Part shown: positions 54,671-63,002 of the stretch, in pieces | Position numbering within the stretch: position 1 is the first letter of the stretch | Layout: every line of letters begins with the position of its first letter | The notes under the pieces: model-generated | Seen by the model: only the letters and a program-made list of their open reading frames with translations | Database searches by the model: none | Told to the model about the DNA's origin: nothing | DNA from: Gammaproteobacteria bacterium | GTDB lineage: Bacteria > Pseudomonadota > Gammaproteobacteria > Burkholderiales > Rhodocyclaceae | Direction: 5' to 3' | Assembly: GCA_029289235.1 (NCBI GenBank) | Contig: JARFTZ010000056.1 | Location: 37,721-101,720, forward strand | Length of the DNA stretch: 64,000 nt | Program-made: the position numbers and the translations under genes

Positions 54671-56209
54671 TCAGGCGGCCAGCGCCGCTGACTGACCAAG
54701 CGCGGCGGTGAGAACCTGCTCCTGGGTCAACCCGTCATTGATGAAATCGCCCCGCAACTGACCCTCGCCGATGACGAGGACGCGGTCGGAAATCCCGAGA
54801 ACCTCCGGCAGTTCCGAGCTGATCATGATGATCGACAGCCCTTGCCGGACCAGCTCGAACATCAGCTTGTAGATCTCGTACTTGGCGCCGACGTCGACGC
54901 CACGCGTCGGCTCGTCGAGAATCAGCACCTTCGGATTGGGCAGCAGCATCTTGGAAAGCACGGCTTTCTGCTGGTTGCCCCCGGAGAGTCCGCGAATCGG
55001 CAAATCCGGCGAAGCCGTCTTGATGCGCATGCGGGCAATCGATTTCTCGATCTGGCACAACTCTTTCTCGGCGTTGATCACGCCATGCCGGGCATACTCG
55101 CCGAGCACGGCCATCGTGATGTTGGCGCCGACGCCCTGCAGCGGGACGATCCCGTGGCGCTTGCGATCTTCCGGCACCAGGCAGATGCCCTGCGTCACCG
55201 CCGCGCGCGGGGAGTCGACGGAAATTCTCCGCCCATCGAGCCACAGCTCGGCACTGTACTGCCCGGGGTAGCAGCCGAAAATCGCCATCGCCAGTTCGGT
55301 GCGCCCGGCGCCGACCAACCCGGCGACGCCGAGGATCTCGCCCTTGCGCAGCTGGAAGGAAATGTTGTCGACCCGCTTGCGCCGGGGATTGTTGACGTCC
55401 AGGCAGGTCACGTTGCGCGCCTCGAAGAACACCTCGCCGACCGGATGCTCTTCGCGCGGGAACAGGTTCTTGATCTCGCGGCCGACCATCATGGTAATGA
55501 TCTCGTTGGTATCCATTCCGCTCATCGGCCGCGTGCCGACATGCGCGCCGTCGCGGATGACGCTGATCGTGTCGCAGACGGCGGCAATCTCGTCGAGCTT
55601 GTGCGAGATCATCACGCAGGCCACACCCTTGCGCTTCAAATCACGAATGATGTCGAGCAGGATTTCGGTTTCCGACTTGGTCAGCGACGATGTCGGCTCG
55701 TCGAGAATCAGCAGCCGTGCCTTCTTGTTCAACGCCTTGGCGATCTCGATCAGCTGTTGATGGCCGCCGCCGTAGTGATATACCGGCAAGGCGACGTTAA
55801 CATCCGGCATTTTCAGTTCGGCCATCAATTCCTCGGCGCGCTTGTACATCGCCGAGTAATTCATGCGTCCGCCGGGCAGCGTGATTTCGTTGCCCATGAA
55901 GATGTTCTCGGCTACCGACAGTTGCGGCACCAGCATCAGTTCCTGGTGAATGATGACGATGCCCGCCTCCTCGGTCTCGCGGATCGACGTGGCCTTGAGC
56001 TCGTGCCCATCCCAGAAAATCTGTCCTTGCCAGGTGCCGTAGGGATAGACCGCCGACAGCACCTTCATCAGCGTCGACTTGCCAGCGCCGTTCTCGCCAC
56101 ACAAGCCGACGACTTCGCCGGCACGCACCTTGAGGTCGATGCCGTCAAGCGCCTTCACGCCATTGAAGTCCTTGACGATACCTCGCATATCGAGCAGATA
56201 CTCGGTCAT
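54671..56209 (-). CDS. xylG: Xylose ABC transporter ATP-binding protein
   Basis: Double-cassette sugar ABC ATPase of 512 aa. The first domain has [15 protein letters not shown] and [15 protein letters not shown], and the second has the degenerate Walker [31 protein letters not shown] and [23 protein letters not shown] 56209 follows GGAGGATC closely. The ORF track extension into the xylF-xylG gap and xylF is rejected. A strong hairpin lies in the gap upstream. Confidence 0.94.
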   Translation of the reverse strand: MTEYLLDMRGIVKDFNGVKALDGIDLKVRAGEVVGLCGENGAGKSTLMKVLSAVYPYGTWQGQIFWDGHELKATSIRETEEAGIVIIHQELMLVPQLSVAENIFMGNEITLPGGRMNYSAMYKRAEELMAELKMPDVNVALPVYHYGGGHQQLIEIAKALNKKARLLILDEPTSSLTKSETEILLDIIRDLKRKGVACVMISHKLDEIAAVCDTISVIRDGAHVGTRPMSGMDTNEIITMMVGREIKNLFPREEHPVGEVFFEARNVTCLDVNNPRRKRVDNISFQLRKGEILGVAGLVGAGRTELAMAIFGCYPGQYSAELWLDGRRISVDSPRAAVTQGICLVPEDRKRHGIVPLQGVGANITMAVLGEYARHGVINAEKELCQIEKSIARMRIKTASPDLPIRGLSGGNQQKAVLSKMLLPNPKVLILDEPTRGVDVGAKYEIYKLMFELVRQGLSIIMISSELPEVLGISDRVLVIGEGQLRGDFINDGLTQEQVLTAALGQSAALAA

Positions 56210-56243
56210 GATCCTCCGTCCCGAAAAATGAATACGCCTGACC

Positions 56244-56269
56244 GCGGTGGCGGGAACACCCGCCACCGC
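56244..56269 (-). other. Strong hairpin in the xylF-xylG intercistronic gap
   Basis: GCGGTGGCGGG-4 nt-CCCGCCACCGC, perfect 11-bp arms, 10 bp past the xylF stop. There is no T-run. It probably protects the xylF message from 3' decay or reduces read-through, giving excess binding protein over membrane subunits. Confidence 0.65.
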
Positions 56270-56279
56270 GCCATGACGT

Positions 56280-57290
56280 TTACAGCCCGAGTTGCTCCTT
56301 GGTGTAGAAGTTGTCCTTGACCAGGATGTCCATGTTGTCCTTGGTGATGACGATCGGGTCGAGGAGGATCTGCGGTGCACCACCCTCTGCCTTCTCGGCG
56401 TTGTAGCTGACCTTCTCGCCCTTGACCAGAGCAACTGATACCTTGGCGGCTTCGGTGGCGATCAGACGCAGTGATTTATAAACGGTCATCGTCTGGGTTC
56501 CTGCAAGGATGCGCTTGCAGGCCGCGAGCTCGGCGTCCTGGCCGGTGACCGGCACCTTGCCTGCGAGTTTCTGGCCGGCCAGCGCCTGGATGATGCCGCC
56601 GGCGGTGCCGTCATTCGGGCCGAGGAAGCCGTCGATCTTGTTCTGGTGCTTCGTCAGGACGTTCTCGGCGATGGACAGCGCGTTCGACGGCAACCAGTCC
56701 TTGACCGCCTGCTCGCCGAGAATCTTGATCTTGCCGCTCTTGATCGCCGGATCCATCGCCTTCATCGCCCCGGCCTTGAACAACTTGGCGTTGTTGTCAC
56801 CGGGATCTCCGGAAAGCACATAAACACCGCCGCCGTTCGGCATGGCCTTCATCAGCGCCTCGCCCTGCATGAAGCCGACGCGCTCGTTATCAAACGAAAT
56901 ATAGACATCGATGTTCCGGCTCTTGATCAGGCGATCGTAGGAGACGACCTTGATCCCGGCTTTCTTGGCTTCCCGGAGCACGTTGGACAACGTGGACTGG
57001 TCCTTCGGCACGATGACCAGCGCATCGACCTTCTGCGAAATCAGGTTCTCGATCTGCGATACCTGCTTGGCGGTATCGCCATCCGCCGACTGCACATTGA
57101 CTTCGGCCCCCAACTGCTTGGCCGCCTCGATGAAATAGTCGCGATCGCGGGCCCAGCGTTCGACGCGTAAATCGTCGATCGAGAAACCGATGACGGGTTT
57201 TTCCTTGGACGCCATGGCCGGCATGGAAACGCAAGCGGCCGCGGCGACGAGAACTGACAAAAGGGTACGGCGGACTGTGAAACGGCTCAT
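56280..57290 (-). CDS. xylF: D-xylose periplasmic binding protein
   Basis: Sugar-binding protein of 336 aa. The signal peptide ends CVSMPAMA, then comes [23 protein letters not shown] (XylF-specific start of lobe 1), [17 protein letters not shown] and [25 protein letters not shown]. coli XylF binds xylose, and related proteins also take glucose. It is first of the structural genes, with a long (about 270 nt) leader that carries a small ORF. AAGGAGAATTCAG precedes the ATG. Confidence 0.93.
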   Translation of the reverse strand: MSRFTVRRTLLSVLVAAAACVSMPAMASKEKPVIGFSIDDLRVERWARDRDYFIEAAKQLGAEVNVQSADGDTAKQVSQIENLISQKVDALVIVPKDQSTLSNVLREAKKAGIKVVSYDRLIKSRNIDVYISFDNERVGFMQGEALMKAMPNGGGVYVLSGDPGDNNAKLFKAGAMKAMDPAIKSGKIKILGEQAVKDWLPSNALSIAENVLTKHQNKIDGFLGPNDGTAGGIIQALAGQKLAGKVPVTGQDAELAACKRILAGTQTMTVYKSLRLIATEAAKVSVALVKGEKVSYNAEKAEGGAPQILLDPIVITKDNMDILVKDNFYTKEQLGL

Positions 57291-57440
57291 CTGAATTCTC
57301 CTTCAATTTACGGGGCGTACCCCGGTCAGGACAACCACATCGAACGAAATCCCTCAGCAGGACGCTGACGGACGCTCACCACACAGCAACAAACCGGCGA
57401 CACGCACCCGCTGGAATACGGGAACGCCTCGCCGAACACT

Positions 57441-57548
57441 TCACGGGATGTTTTGCAATGAAGGGGCCGGGCGAACGGAAAAACCACGCACAGCGCCAGA
57501 GACGCACCGACGGCGCGCGGACGCCTTCAATTCGACTGTCTGAACCAT
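57441..57548 (-). CDS. Candidate leader peptide ORF upstream of xylF
   Basis: 35-codon ORF (MVQTVELKASARRRCVSGAV...) with an excellent ribosome-binding site CAGGAGGGG five bases before its ATG. It lies between the predicted xylF promoter and xylF. It resembles no known peptide, and coding quality cannot be judged at this length. It could be a translated leader, or the Shine-Dalgarno-like sequence may be coincidental. The 73-aa ORF of the track in another frame (57376-57597) has no ribosome-binding site and is not favoured. Confidence 0.3.
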   Translation of the reverse strand: MVQTVELKASARRRCVSGAVRGFSVRPAPSLQNIP

Positions 57549-57573
57549 CAACCCCTCCTGTTTCCCGGCAGTA

Positions 57574-57601
57574 TTTATCTTTTTTTGCCTGCCGCAATCA
57601 A
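57574..57601 (-). promoter_or_regulatory. Sigma70-like promoter of the xylF operon
   Basis: -35 TTGATT, 16-nt spacer, -10 GATAAA on the minus strand, with an A-tract in the spacer. The predicted start is near 57567, giving a leader of about 270 nt before xylF. Confidence 0.5.
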
Positions 57602-57661
57602 TCGCTTTTACCTGCGCCCGCCAGCGTTATGTTTTTGTGCCGGTCGAGCGTGCGCAGAACA

Positions 57662-57682
57662 TTAGTTCATTTTTCTTACTAA
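57662..57682. promoter_or_regulatory. Candidate ROK-repressor operator upstream of xylF
   Basis: TTAGT-11 nt-ACTAA within an AT-rich stretch (TTAGTTCATTTTTCTTACTAA). The TTAGT...ACTAA arms resemble XylR/ROK operators of the TTAGTTTGTT type. It lies 61 bp upstream of the predicted -35, in the xylR-xylF gap. Confidence 0.35.
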
Positions 57683-57726
57683 CACAACAGTTTTTTTCGC
57701 CCATAGAAACGCGACACCATGCCGCG

Positions 57727-58926
57727 TCAGCGATCACACAGACGATAGTCCATCGGCCGGGTCAGGACGTGCTTGACCAGCGCCGCCGCGCCCATGCCGA
57801 TCGAACGCGAGCCAAAACGCGCCAGCCTCAACTCGGGCAATGGCAGCGAGCAATCGCGCGAAAACCCTTCAAGACAGGAAAAAGCCGCGTCAAACAATGG
57901 CGGTCCGAGGTCGCACAAGGGACCGCCGATGACGACTCGCCCCGGGTTGAACGACGTCCACAGATTCTGGATCAACACCCCGAGGTAATGCCCGGCACGC
58001 CGTACCGAGAGATGGGCGGATTCATCGTTTCGATCGAGCAACTGACGGATGGTTTCCACTGGAAGCAGATCGTCGGCTCGCCCGGAAATCCGCGTACTGA
58101 CTGCGCGCTGCCCGATAAAGGCCTCGGCACACCCGCGCCGTCCACATGAGCACACGGGCCCTTCGACCTGCAGGATCGAATGCCCGACCTCCCCGGCAAA
58201 ACCGTCGGCGCCAAGAAACAGGCGCCCGCGCACAACCACTCCGGCACCGACGCCGACGCCGAGTCCGAGGTAAATCAGCGGATCGGGCAACGGCGCCTCG
58301 CCAAACTCGTACTCGCCGAGCACCGCCACGTCATAGTCGTTCTGCACCAGAATCGGCAGGTCGGCAACGCCACAGGCCGCCAGTTCGGCACTGAACACCG
58401 CATGAAAAGAATAATCCCGCCACCCCAGGTTCGGGGCCAACTTGACCGTTCCCTGATGATCGAGCACCGCGCCTGGAACCCCCACGCCAACCCCGAGCAG
58501 CCAACGCCCCGCTGAACGCGCTTTGGCCACGACATCCGCCACCAGGACGGCAAGACGTGGCAGAACATCCTCCGGCCGCCTGCCGGGGAGCGGCTCCGAC
58601 GCAGCTTCGAGCACCTCCCCGGTCAGCGAAACCGCCAGGACGCTCAAGCCCTCCAGGCTCACATCGGCGCCGATCATCGCCAGGCGCCGGCCGTCCAGAC
58701 CGAGCGGTATCGGCCGCCTCCCGATCGCCCCGGTTGCCTGCACATCCGACTCGCACAACCAGCCGGAATCGATCAGATCCTGTACCAGCAGGCCGACAGT
58801 CGATTTCGTCAGCCCGGTCGCCTTGGCCAGGTCGGCACGCGACAACCCCGCCCCCTGCTGGACCGCACGTACGATGGCCATCCTGTTGATCTCACGCAAC
58901 AGACTCTGATCGCCGCTGATTGTCAT
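57727..58926 (-). CDS. xylR: ROK family transcriptional repressor (XylR-like)
   Basis: Regulator of 399 aa with an N-terminal winged helix (INRMAIVRAVQQGAGLSRADLAKATGLTKSTVGLLVQDLIDSGWL) and a ROK sugar-binding domain. The ROK zinc motif is GHSILQVEGPVCSCGRRGCAEAFIG (C-x-C-x4-C with upstream His). The kinase phosphate-loop region is changed (GADVSLEGLSVLAVSLTG), as in ROK repressors. ATG 58926 is chosen; the ORF track extension runs into the divergent EAL-HDOD upstream region. It is transcribed in the same direction as the xyl operon. A dyad TTGT-CGA-ACAA lies 35 bp upstream of its ATG and may be an autoregulatory site. Confidence 0.85.
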   Translation of the reverse strand: MTISGDQSLLREINRMAIVRAVQQGAGLSRADLAKATGLTKSTVGLLVQDLIDSGWLCESDVQATGAIGRRPIPLGLDGRRLAMIGADVSLEGLSVLAVSLTGEVLEAASEPLPGRRPEDVLPRLAVLVADVVAKARSAGRWLLGVGVGVPGAVLDHQGTVKLAPNLGWRDYSFHAVFSAELAACGVADLPILVQNDYDVAVLGEYEFGEAPLPDPLIYLGLGVGVGAGVVVRGRLFLGADGFAGEVGHSILQVEGPVCSCGRRGCAEAFIGQRAVSTRISGRADDLLPVETIRQLLDRNDESAHLSVRRAGHYLGVLIQNLWTSFNPGRVVIGGPLCDLGPPLFDAAFSCLEGFSRDCSLPLPELRLARFGSRSIGMGAAALVKHVLTRPMDYRLCDR

Positions 58927-59113
58927 GACTGCCCACCCCGAGCACGGTAATTGGTAAGTTTGTCGAACAATTATCCTCACTCGCGTGACAACAATCAACC
59001 GGGAGAGGCGCAGAGCAGATTGAGTCGGGTCGTTTCCCGCCAGCGATGCTAAGATGAAAAAAACAAAAATCACGGCGGCCACCCCCTCTCGCGGTCGCCA
59101 TGGAGGAGTCGCC

Positions 59114-60382
59114 ATGCCCGATAACGATCTCAAGGACGTGTTTCTTGGCCGCCAGCCGATTCTCGATCGCAAGCAGCAGCTGTTCGCCTACGAGCTGCTC
59201 TTTCGCAGCGGCAGCGCCGAAAGCGGCAATTTCGCCAGCTTCATCGACGGCAATCAGGCCACGGCCACCGTTATCATCAATGCGTTCACAGAGTTCTCCG
59301 TCGCCAATGCGCTCGGGCCGTACCAGGGGTTCATCAAGGTCGACCACGGTCTGCTCTTCAGCGACCTGATCCACGCGCTGCCGCCGCATACGGTGGTGCT
59401 CGAGATTCTCGATACGGTGGCCCAGACGCCGGAAATGATCGAGCGCTGCGAACAGTTGCGTCAGGCGGGTTACGTGCTGGCCATACGCATGCGCCCCGAG
59501 TCGCTGGATACGGAGAAGGCGCTGCTGCGCATCGCCGAGGTCATCAAGGTCGACATCAGCCGCGTCGAGCCGGAACGCCTGAAGCAACTGGCCCCTGCGC
59601 TGAAGCCGCTGAAAAAGACCCTGCTCGCCGAGAAAGTCGAGAGCGACGCGCAGATGCGCTTGTGCCACGAACTCGGCTTCGATCTGTTTCAGGGCTACTA
59701 TTTCGCCCGCCCGACGGTCATCCAGGGGAAACGGCTGCAGAGCTCGGAAGTGGCGCTGCTGCGCCTGCTCGGACTGATCAGCCAGGACGCCGACACCACG
59801 GAGATCGAGAAAGTATTCAAACAGGAGCCGGTACTCACGCTCAACCTGCTGCGCCTGACCAACTCCGCGGCGGCCGGCATGCCGACGAAAATCACCTCGT
59901 TGCGCCATGCCATCACCCTGCTCGGCCGCCGCCAGCTGTTGCGCTGGCTGCAGCTTCTGCTTTACAGCGGTGCTGCGAACGCAACCAGCGCGGTCAATCC
60001 CCTGCTGCAACTCGCGGCGACGCGCGGCCGCCTGATGGAGTTGCTGCTCGACCGCACGCCGGACGTCAAGGAAGGCGGACGCGACCTGATCGACCAGGCA
60101 TTCATGGTCGGCATCCTGTCGCTGATGCCGACGCTGATCGGCAGCGGCATGAGCGAGATCCTCGCCCAGCTGCCGCTGGCGCGGCCGGTACTCGACGCGC
60201 TCGGGGAACGCCGCGGCATACTCGGTGATCTGCTGAGCCTGATCGAGTCACTCGAAAACGAGGAAAGCGAAAAGGCATCCACCGCGCTCACCCGCCTGCC
60301 GGAGATCGACGCCACCTACGCCAACAGCTGTCTGACGCGTGCGCTGACCTGGGCCAACAACCTGGCGCGCGAGTCGTCATAA
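59114..60382 (+). CDS. EAL-HDOD domain signalling protein (copy 1)
   Basis: YuxH-type protein of 422 aa: degenerate EAL domain (about 1-210) followed by an HDOD domain (about 210-400). EAL landmarks are FLGRQPILDRKQQLFAYELLFRSG, VVLEILDTV and LLAEKVES. The DDFG position reads AIRMRPESLDT, so the metal-binding Asp pair is lost and c-di-GMP hydrolysis is unlikely. The HDOD part has LLRLTNSAAAGMPTKITSLRHAITLLGRRQLLRW. ATG 59114 follows GGAGGAG. It is first of three tandem paralogues in the same direction. Confidence 0.85.
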   Translation: MPDNDLKDVFLGRQPILDRKQQLFAYELLFRSGSAESGNFASFIDGNQATATVIINAFTEFSVANALGPYQGFIKVDHGLLFSDLIHALPPHTVVLEILDTVAQTPEMIERCEQLRQAGYVLAIRMRPESLDTEKALLRIAEVIKVDISRVEPERLKQLAPALKPLKKTLLAEKVESDAQMRLCHELGFDLFQGYYFARPTVIQGKRLQSSEVALLRLLGLISQDADTTEIEKVFKQEPVLTLNLLRLTNSAAAGMPTKITSLRHAITLLGRRQLLRWLQLLLYSGAANATSAVNPLLQLAATRGRLMELLLDRTPDVKEGGRDLIDQAFMVGILSLMPTLIGSGMSEILAQLPLARPVLDALGERRGILGDLLSLIESLENEESEKASTALTRLPEIDATYANSCLTRALTWANNLARESS

Positions 60383-60459
60383 CCCGCCACCAGTCGCGCG
60401 GGGCGCCCGTTCGCCTATAGAATGCATTTTTGATCCATGACCGGGGCGCTCTCGCCGAC

Positions 60460-61728
60460 ATGTCCGAATCTCACCATTCCAATATTTTTCTCGGCCGCCA
60501 GCCGATTCTCGGGCGCGAACAACAGCTGCTGGCCTACGAACTGCTCTTTCGCGACGGCCCGATCCTCACCGCCAACCGCGCAGAAATCGTCGATCCGTCA
60601 CAAGCCACCGCCACGGTCATTGCCAACGCGTTCACCGAACTTTCCGCCAACGAAGCGCTCGGCCCCTACCGCGGCTACATCAACGTCGATCAGGAATTCC
60701 TGTTCAACGACCTGATCGAGGCATTGCCGCCCAAAGCCGTCGTATTGGAAATACTGGAAACAGTGGAGCCCACCGCCGAAGTGATCGCGCGCTGCCGGCA
60801 ACTGCGCGACAAGGGGTTTTCGCTGGCCATCGACGACGTCATCGAACTCACCGACGCCGCCCGCCCACTGCTCGAACTGGCAGAGATCATCAAGGTTGAC
60901 GTGCTCGGCCTCGACGCGGAAAAGCTCACCACGCTGGTCCAGCGCCTCAAGCCATTCGGCAAGAAACTGCTCGCCGAGAAAGTCGAATCGGCGGAGCAGG
61001 TGGAACTGTGCAAGCGCCTCGGTTTCGAACTGTTCCAGGGCTACTACTTTGCCAAACCGGCGATCATCGTCGGCAAGAAACTCAATCCGTCACAACTGGC
61101 GCTGCTCCGCCTTCTGTCGCTCGTCCTGCAGGACGCCGACACCAGCCAGATCGAGAATGCCTTCAAGGTCGAACCGGGGCTGACGGTCAACATGCTGCGG
61201 CTGACCAATTCGGTGAGCAACGGACTGACCACGCACATCACCTCGCTGCGCCACGCCATCACCATCCTCGGTCGCCGCCAGCTGCAACGCTGGTTGCAAC
61301 TGCTGATCTACACCAATCCGAAGGGCGGAGGACCGGGTGACAACCCGCTGCTGCAACTCGCCGCGACCCGGGGACGTCTGCTGGAACTGCTGTCCGATCG
61401 GGTCGTGCCGCGCAACCGGGAATTTGCCGACCAGGGTTTCATGGTCGGCATCATGTCGCTGATGCCGGCACTGCTCGGCGTCACGATGGAGGAAATCCTC
61501 ACGCACCTGCCGGTGGCGCAGCGCGTCAGGCTGGCACTCGTCGAGCAGGCCGGCCAGCACGGCCAGCTGCTGCAACTGGCCATCGCCACCGAACAAACCA
61601 ATCCGGAGGTAATCGAAGAAGCGCTGCAGCGCGTGCCGGCCATCGGGCTCGATTTCCTCAACGATTGTCTCTCCCAGGCGCTGTTCTGGGCCAACAACCT
61701 CGGGCGCGAAAAGGCCGACGACCTCTGA
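60460..61728 (+). CDS. EAL-HDOD domain signalling protein (copy 2)
   Basis: Protein of 422 aa, closely similar to copy 1: FLGRQPILGREQQLLAYELLFRDG, VVLEILETVEPTAEVIARCRQLR and HDOD segment LLRLTNSVSNGLTTHITSLRHAITILGRRQLQRW. At the DDFG position it keeps an Asp pair (LAIDDVIELTD) but not the FG, so it is the least degenerate of the three. ATG 60460 gives the same N-terminal length as copy 1; an upstream TTG at 60430 is less likely. It is separated from copy 1 by about 77 bp and from copy 3 by 2 bp. Confidence 0.85.
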   Translation: MSESHHSNIFLGRQPILGREQQLLAYELLFRDGPILTANRAEIVDPSQATATVIANAFTELSANEALGPYRGYINVDQEFLFNDLIEALPPKAVVLEILETVEPTAEVIARCRQLRDKGFSLAIDDVIELTDAARPLLELAEIIKVDVLGLDAEKLTTLVQRLKPFGKKLLAEKVESAEQVELCKRLGFELFQGYYFAKPAIIVGKKLNPSQLALLRLLSLVLQDADTSQIENAFKVEPGLTVNMLRLTNSVSNGLTTHITSLRHAITILGRRQLQRWLQLLIYTNPKGGGPGDNPLLQLAATRGRLLELLSDRVVPRNREFADQGFMVGIMSLMPALLGVTMEEILTHLPVAQRVRLALVEQAGQHGQLLQLAIATEQTNPEVIEEALQRVPAIGLDFLNDCLSQALFWANNLGREKADDL

Positions 61729-61730
61729 GC

Positions 61731-62996
61731 ATGAGCGATCCAGCCCTCGACGACACCTACCTCAGCCGTCATCCAGTCCTCGACCTGCAGCACGAACTGT
61801 TTGGTTACGAGCTGCGGCTGCAGACGTCCGGAGACGCGCTTTCAGTCCGGAAAGACAAGGAAGACGCTGCCCTGCTGATTTGCTCGGCGTATGCCGAACT
61901 CGGCATACGCCGAGCACTGGGACGCAAACGGGCATTTCTCCGCATCGACCAGGGCTTCCTGCACGACGACGCCATCGAAGCCCTGCCGGCCGACTGCGTG
62001 GTACTGCAGATCGCGCCAGACCGCGTGCCCGACGCGACCACGCTGGAACGCTGCCGCGCCCTGCGCGACCGGCGCTATTCGCTGGCGCTCGCCGACTACA
62101 CCGGGCTCGACGAACGCAGTGCGCCGCTGCTGACGATGGTCGACCTGATCGGAATCGACATCCGTGACAGGAGCACACAACAACTCCTCGCCCTCGCCGG
62201 TCCGCTCAAGCACCTGCCACTCAAACTGCTGGCCCAGCGCGTGGAGACACAGGAAGCTTTCACACGCAGCCGCGACGCGGGCTTCCAGCTGTTCCAGGGG
62301 AATTACTTCGCCCATCCGGAAGTTGTCAGCGGACGCCGCCTGTCGGCCTCGCAAACGACCCTCATCGAGCTGATCAACCTCGCCAACCGCGACGCCGACA
62401 CGGTGAAGCTGGAAGAAGGCATCAAGCACGACGCCGCGTTGACGGTTAACTTGCTGAGCATCGTCAATTCGGTAGGCTTCGGCATGACCCGGCGCATCAG
62501 TTCGCTGCGCCACGCCATCACGATCCTCGGTCGGCGCCAGCTGCAACGCTGGCTGCAGCTGCTGCTGATGACGCCGGCCGGCAAGGCGCCGGACCCGAGC
62601 CGCATTCCGCTGCTCCAGGTCGCCGCCTTGCGCGGGCGGATGCTTGAACTGCTCGTCGGCCACCTGCGCCCGCGCGACGCCACCCTGGCCGGGCAGGCTT
62701 TCATCACCGGCATCATGTCGATGATGCCTGCGGCGCTTGGCCTGCCGATGGATGAAATCTTCGAGCAGATCGCCCTTGAGCACGAAATCATCGCCGCCTT
62801 GCAGTCCTACCAGGGAATCCTCGGCAAGATGCTGGCGCTGATCGAATGCTACGATGCGGAAGACATCCACGGCTGCGACGAGATTCTGGCCGGTTTCCTC
62901 GGCACCGGGCTGGATCGCCACATGCTTAACACTTGCCTGACGGATTCACTGCGCTGGATCAACGGCAACAACGAAATTGACCAACCACCTGACTGA
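61731..62996 (+). CDS. EAL-HDOD domain signalling protein (copy 3, most divergent)
   Basis: Protein of 421 aa. The EAL half is strongly degenerate (YLSRHPVLDLQHELFGYELRLQTSGD; DDFG position LALADYTGLDERS), while the HDOD half stays close to the others (LLSIVNSVGFGMTRRISSLRHAITILGRRQLQRWLQLLL). ATG 61731 lies 2 bp after the stop of copy 2, so the two are co-translated. HDOD proteins act in signal transduction through protein-protein contacts. Divergence suggests a separated partner or role. Confidence 0.83.
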   Translation: MSDPALDDTYLSRHPVLDLQHELFGYELRLQTSGDALSVRKDKEDAALLICSAYAELGIRRALGRKRAFLRIDQGFLHDDAIEALPADCVVLQIAPDRVPDATTLERCRALRDRRYSLALADYTGLDERSAPLLTMVDLIGIDIRDRSTQQLLALAGPLKHLPLKLLAQRVETQEAFTRSRDAGFQLFQGNYFAHPEVVSGRRLSASQTTLIELINLANRDADTVKLEEGIKHDAALTVNLLSIVNSVGFGMTRRISSLRHAITILGRRQLQRWLQLLLMTPAGKAPDPSRIPLLQVAALRGRMLELLVGHLRPRDATLAGQAFITGIMSMMPAALGLPMDEIFEQIALEHEIIAALQSYQGILGKMLALIECYDAEDIHGCDEILAGFLGTGLDRHMLNTCLTDSLRWINGNNEIDQPPD

Positions 62997-63002
62997 AACG
63001 CC

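Noticed and set aside
52109-56320. Long plus-strand ORFs over the xyl operon (52109-53647 and 54842-56320)
   Set aside because: Shadows of xylA, ppgK, xylH and xylG; no independent support.
57376-57597. 73-aa ORF upstream of xylF
   Set aside because: Starts before the predicted transcription start and has no ribosome-binding site; the 35-codon ORF in another frame has the better initiation signal.
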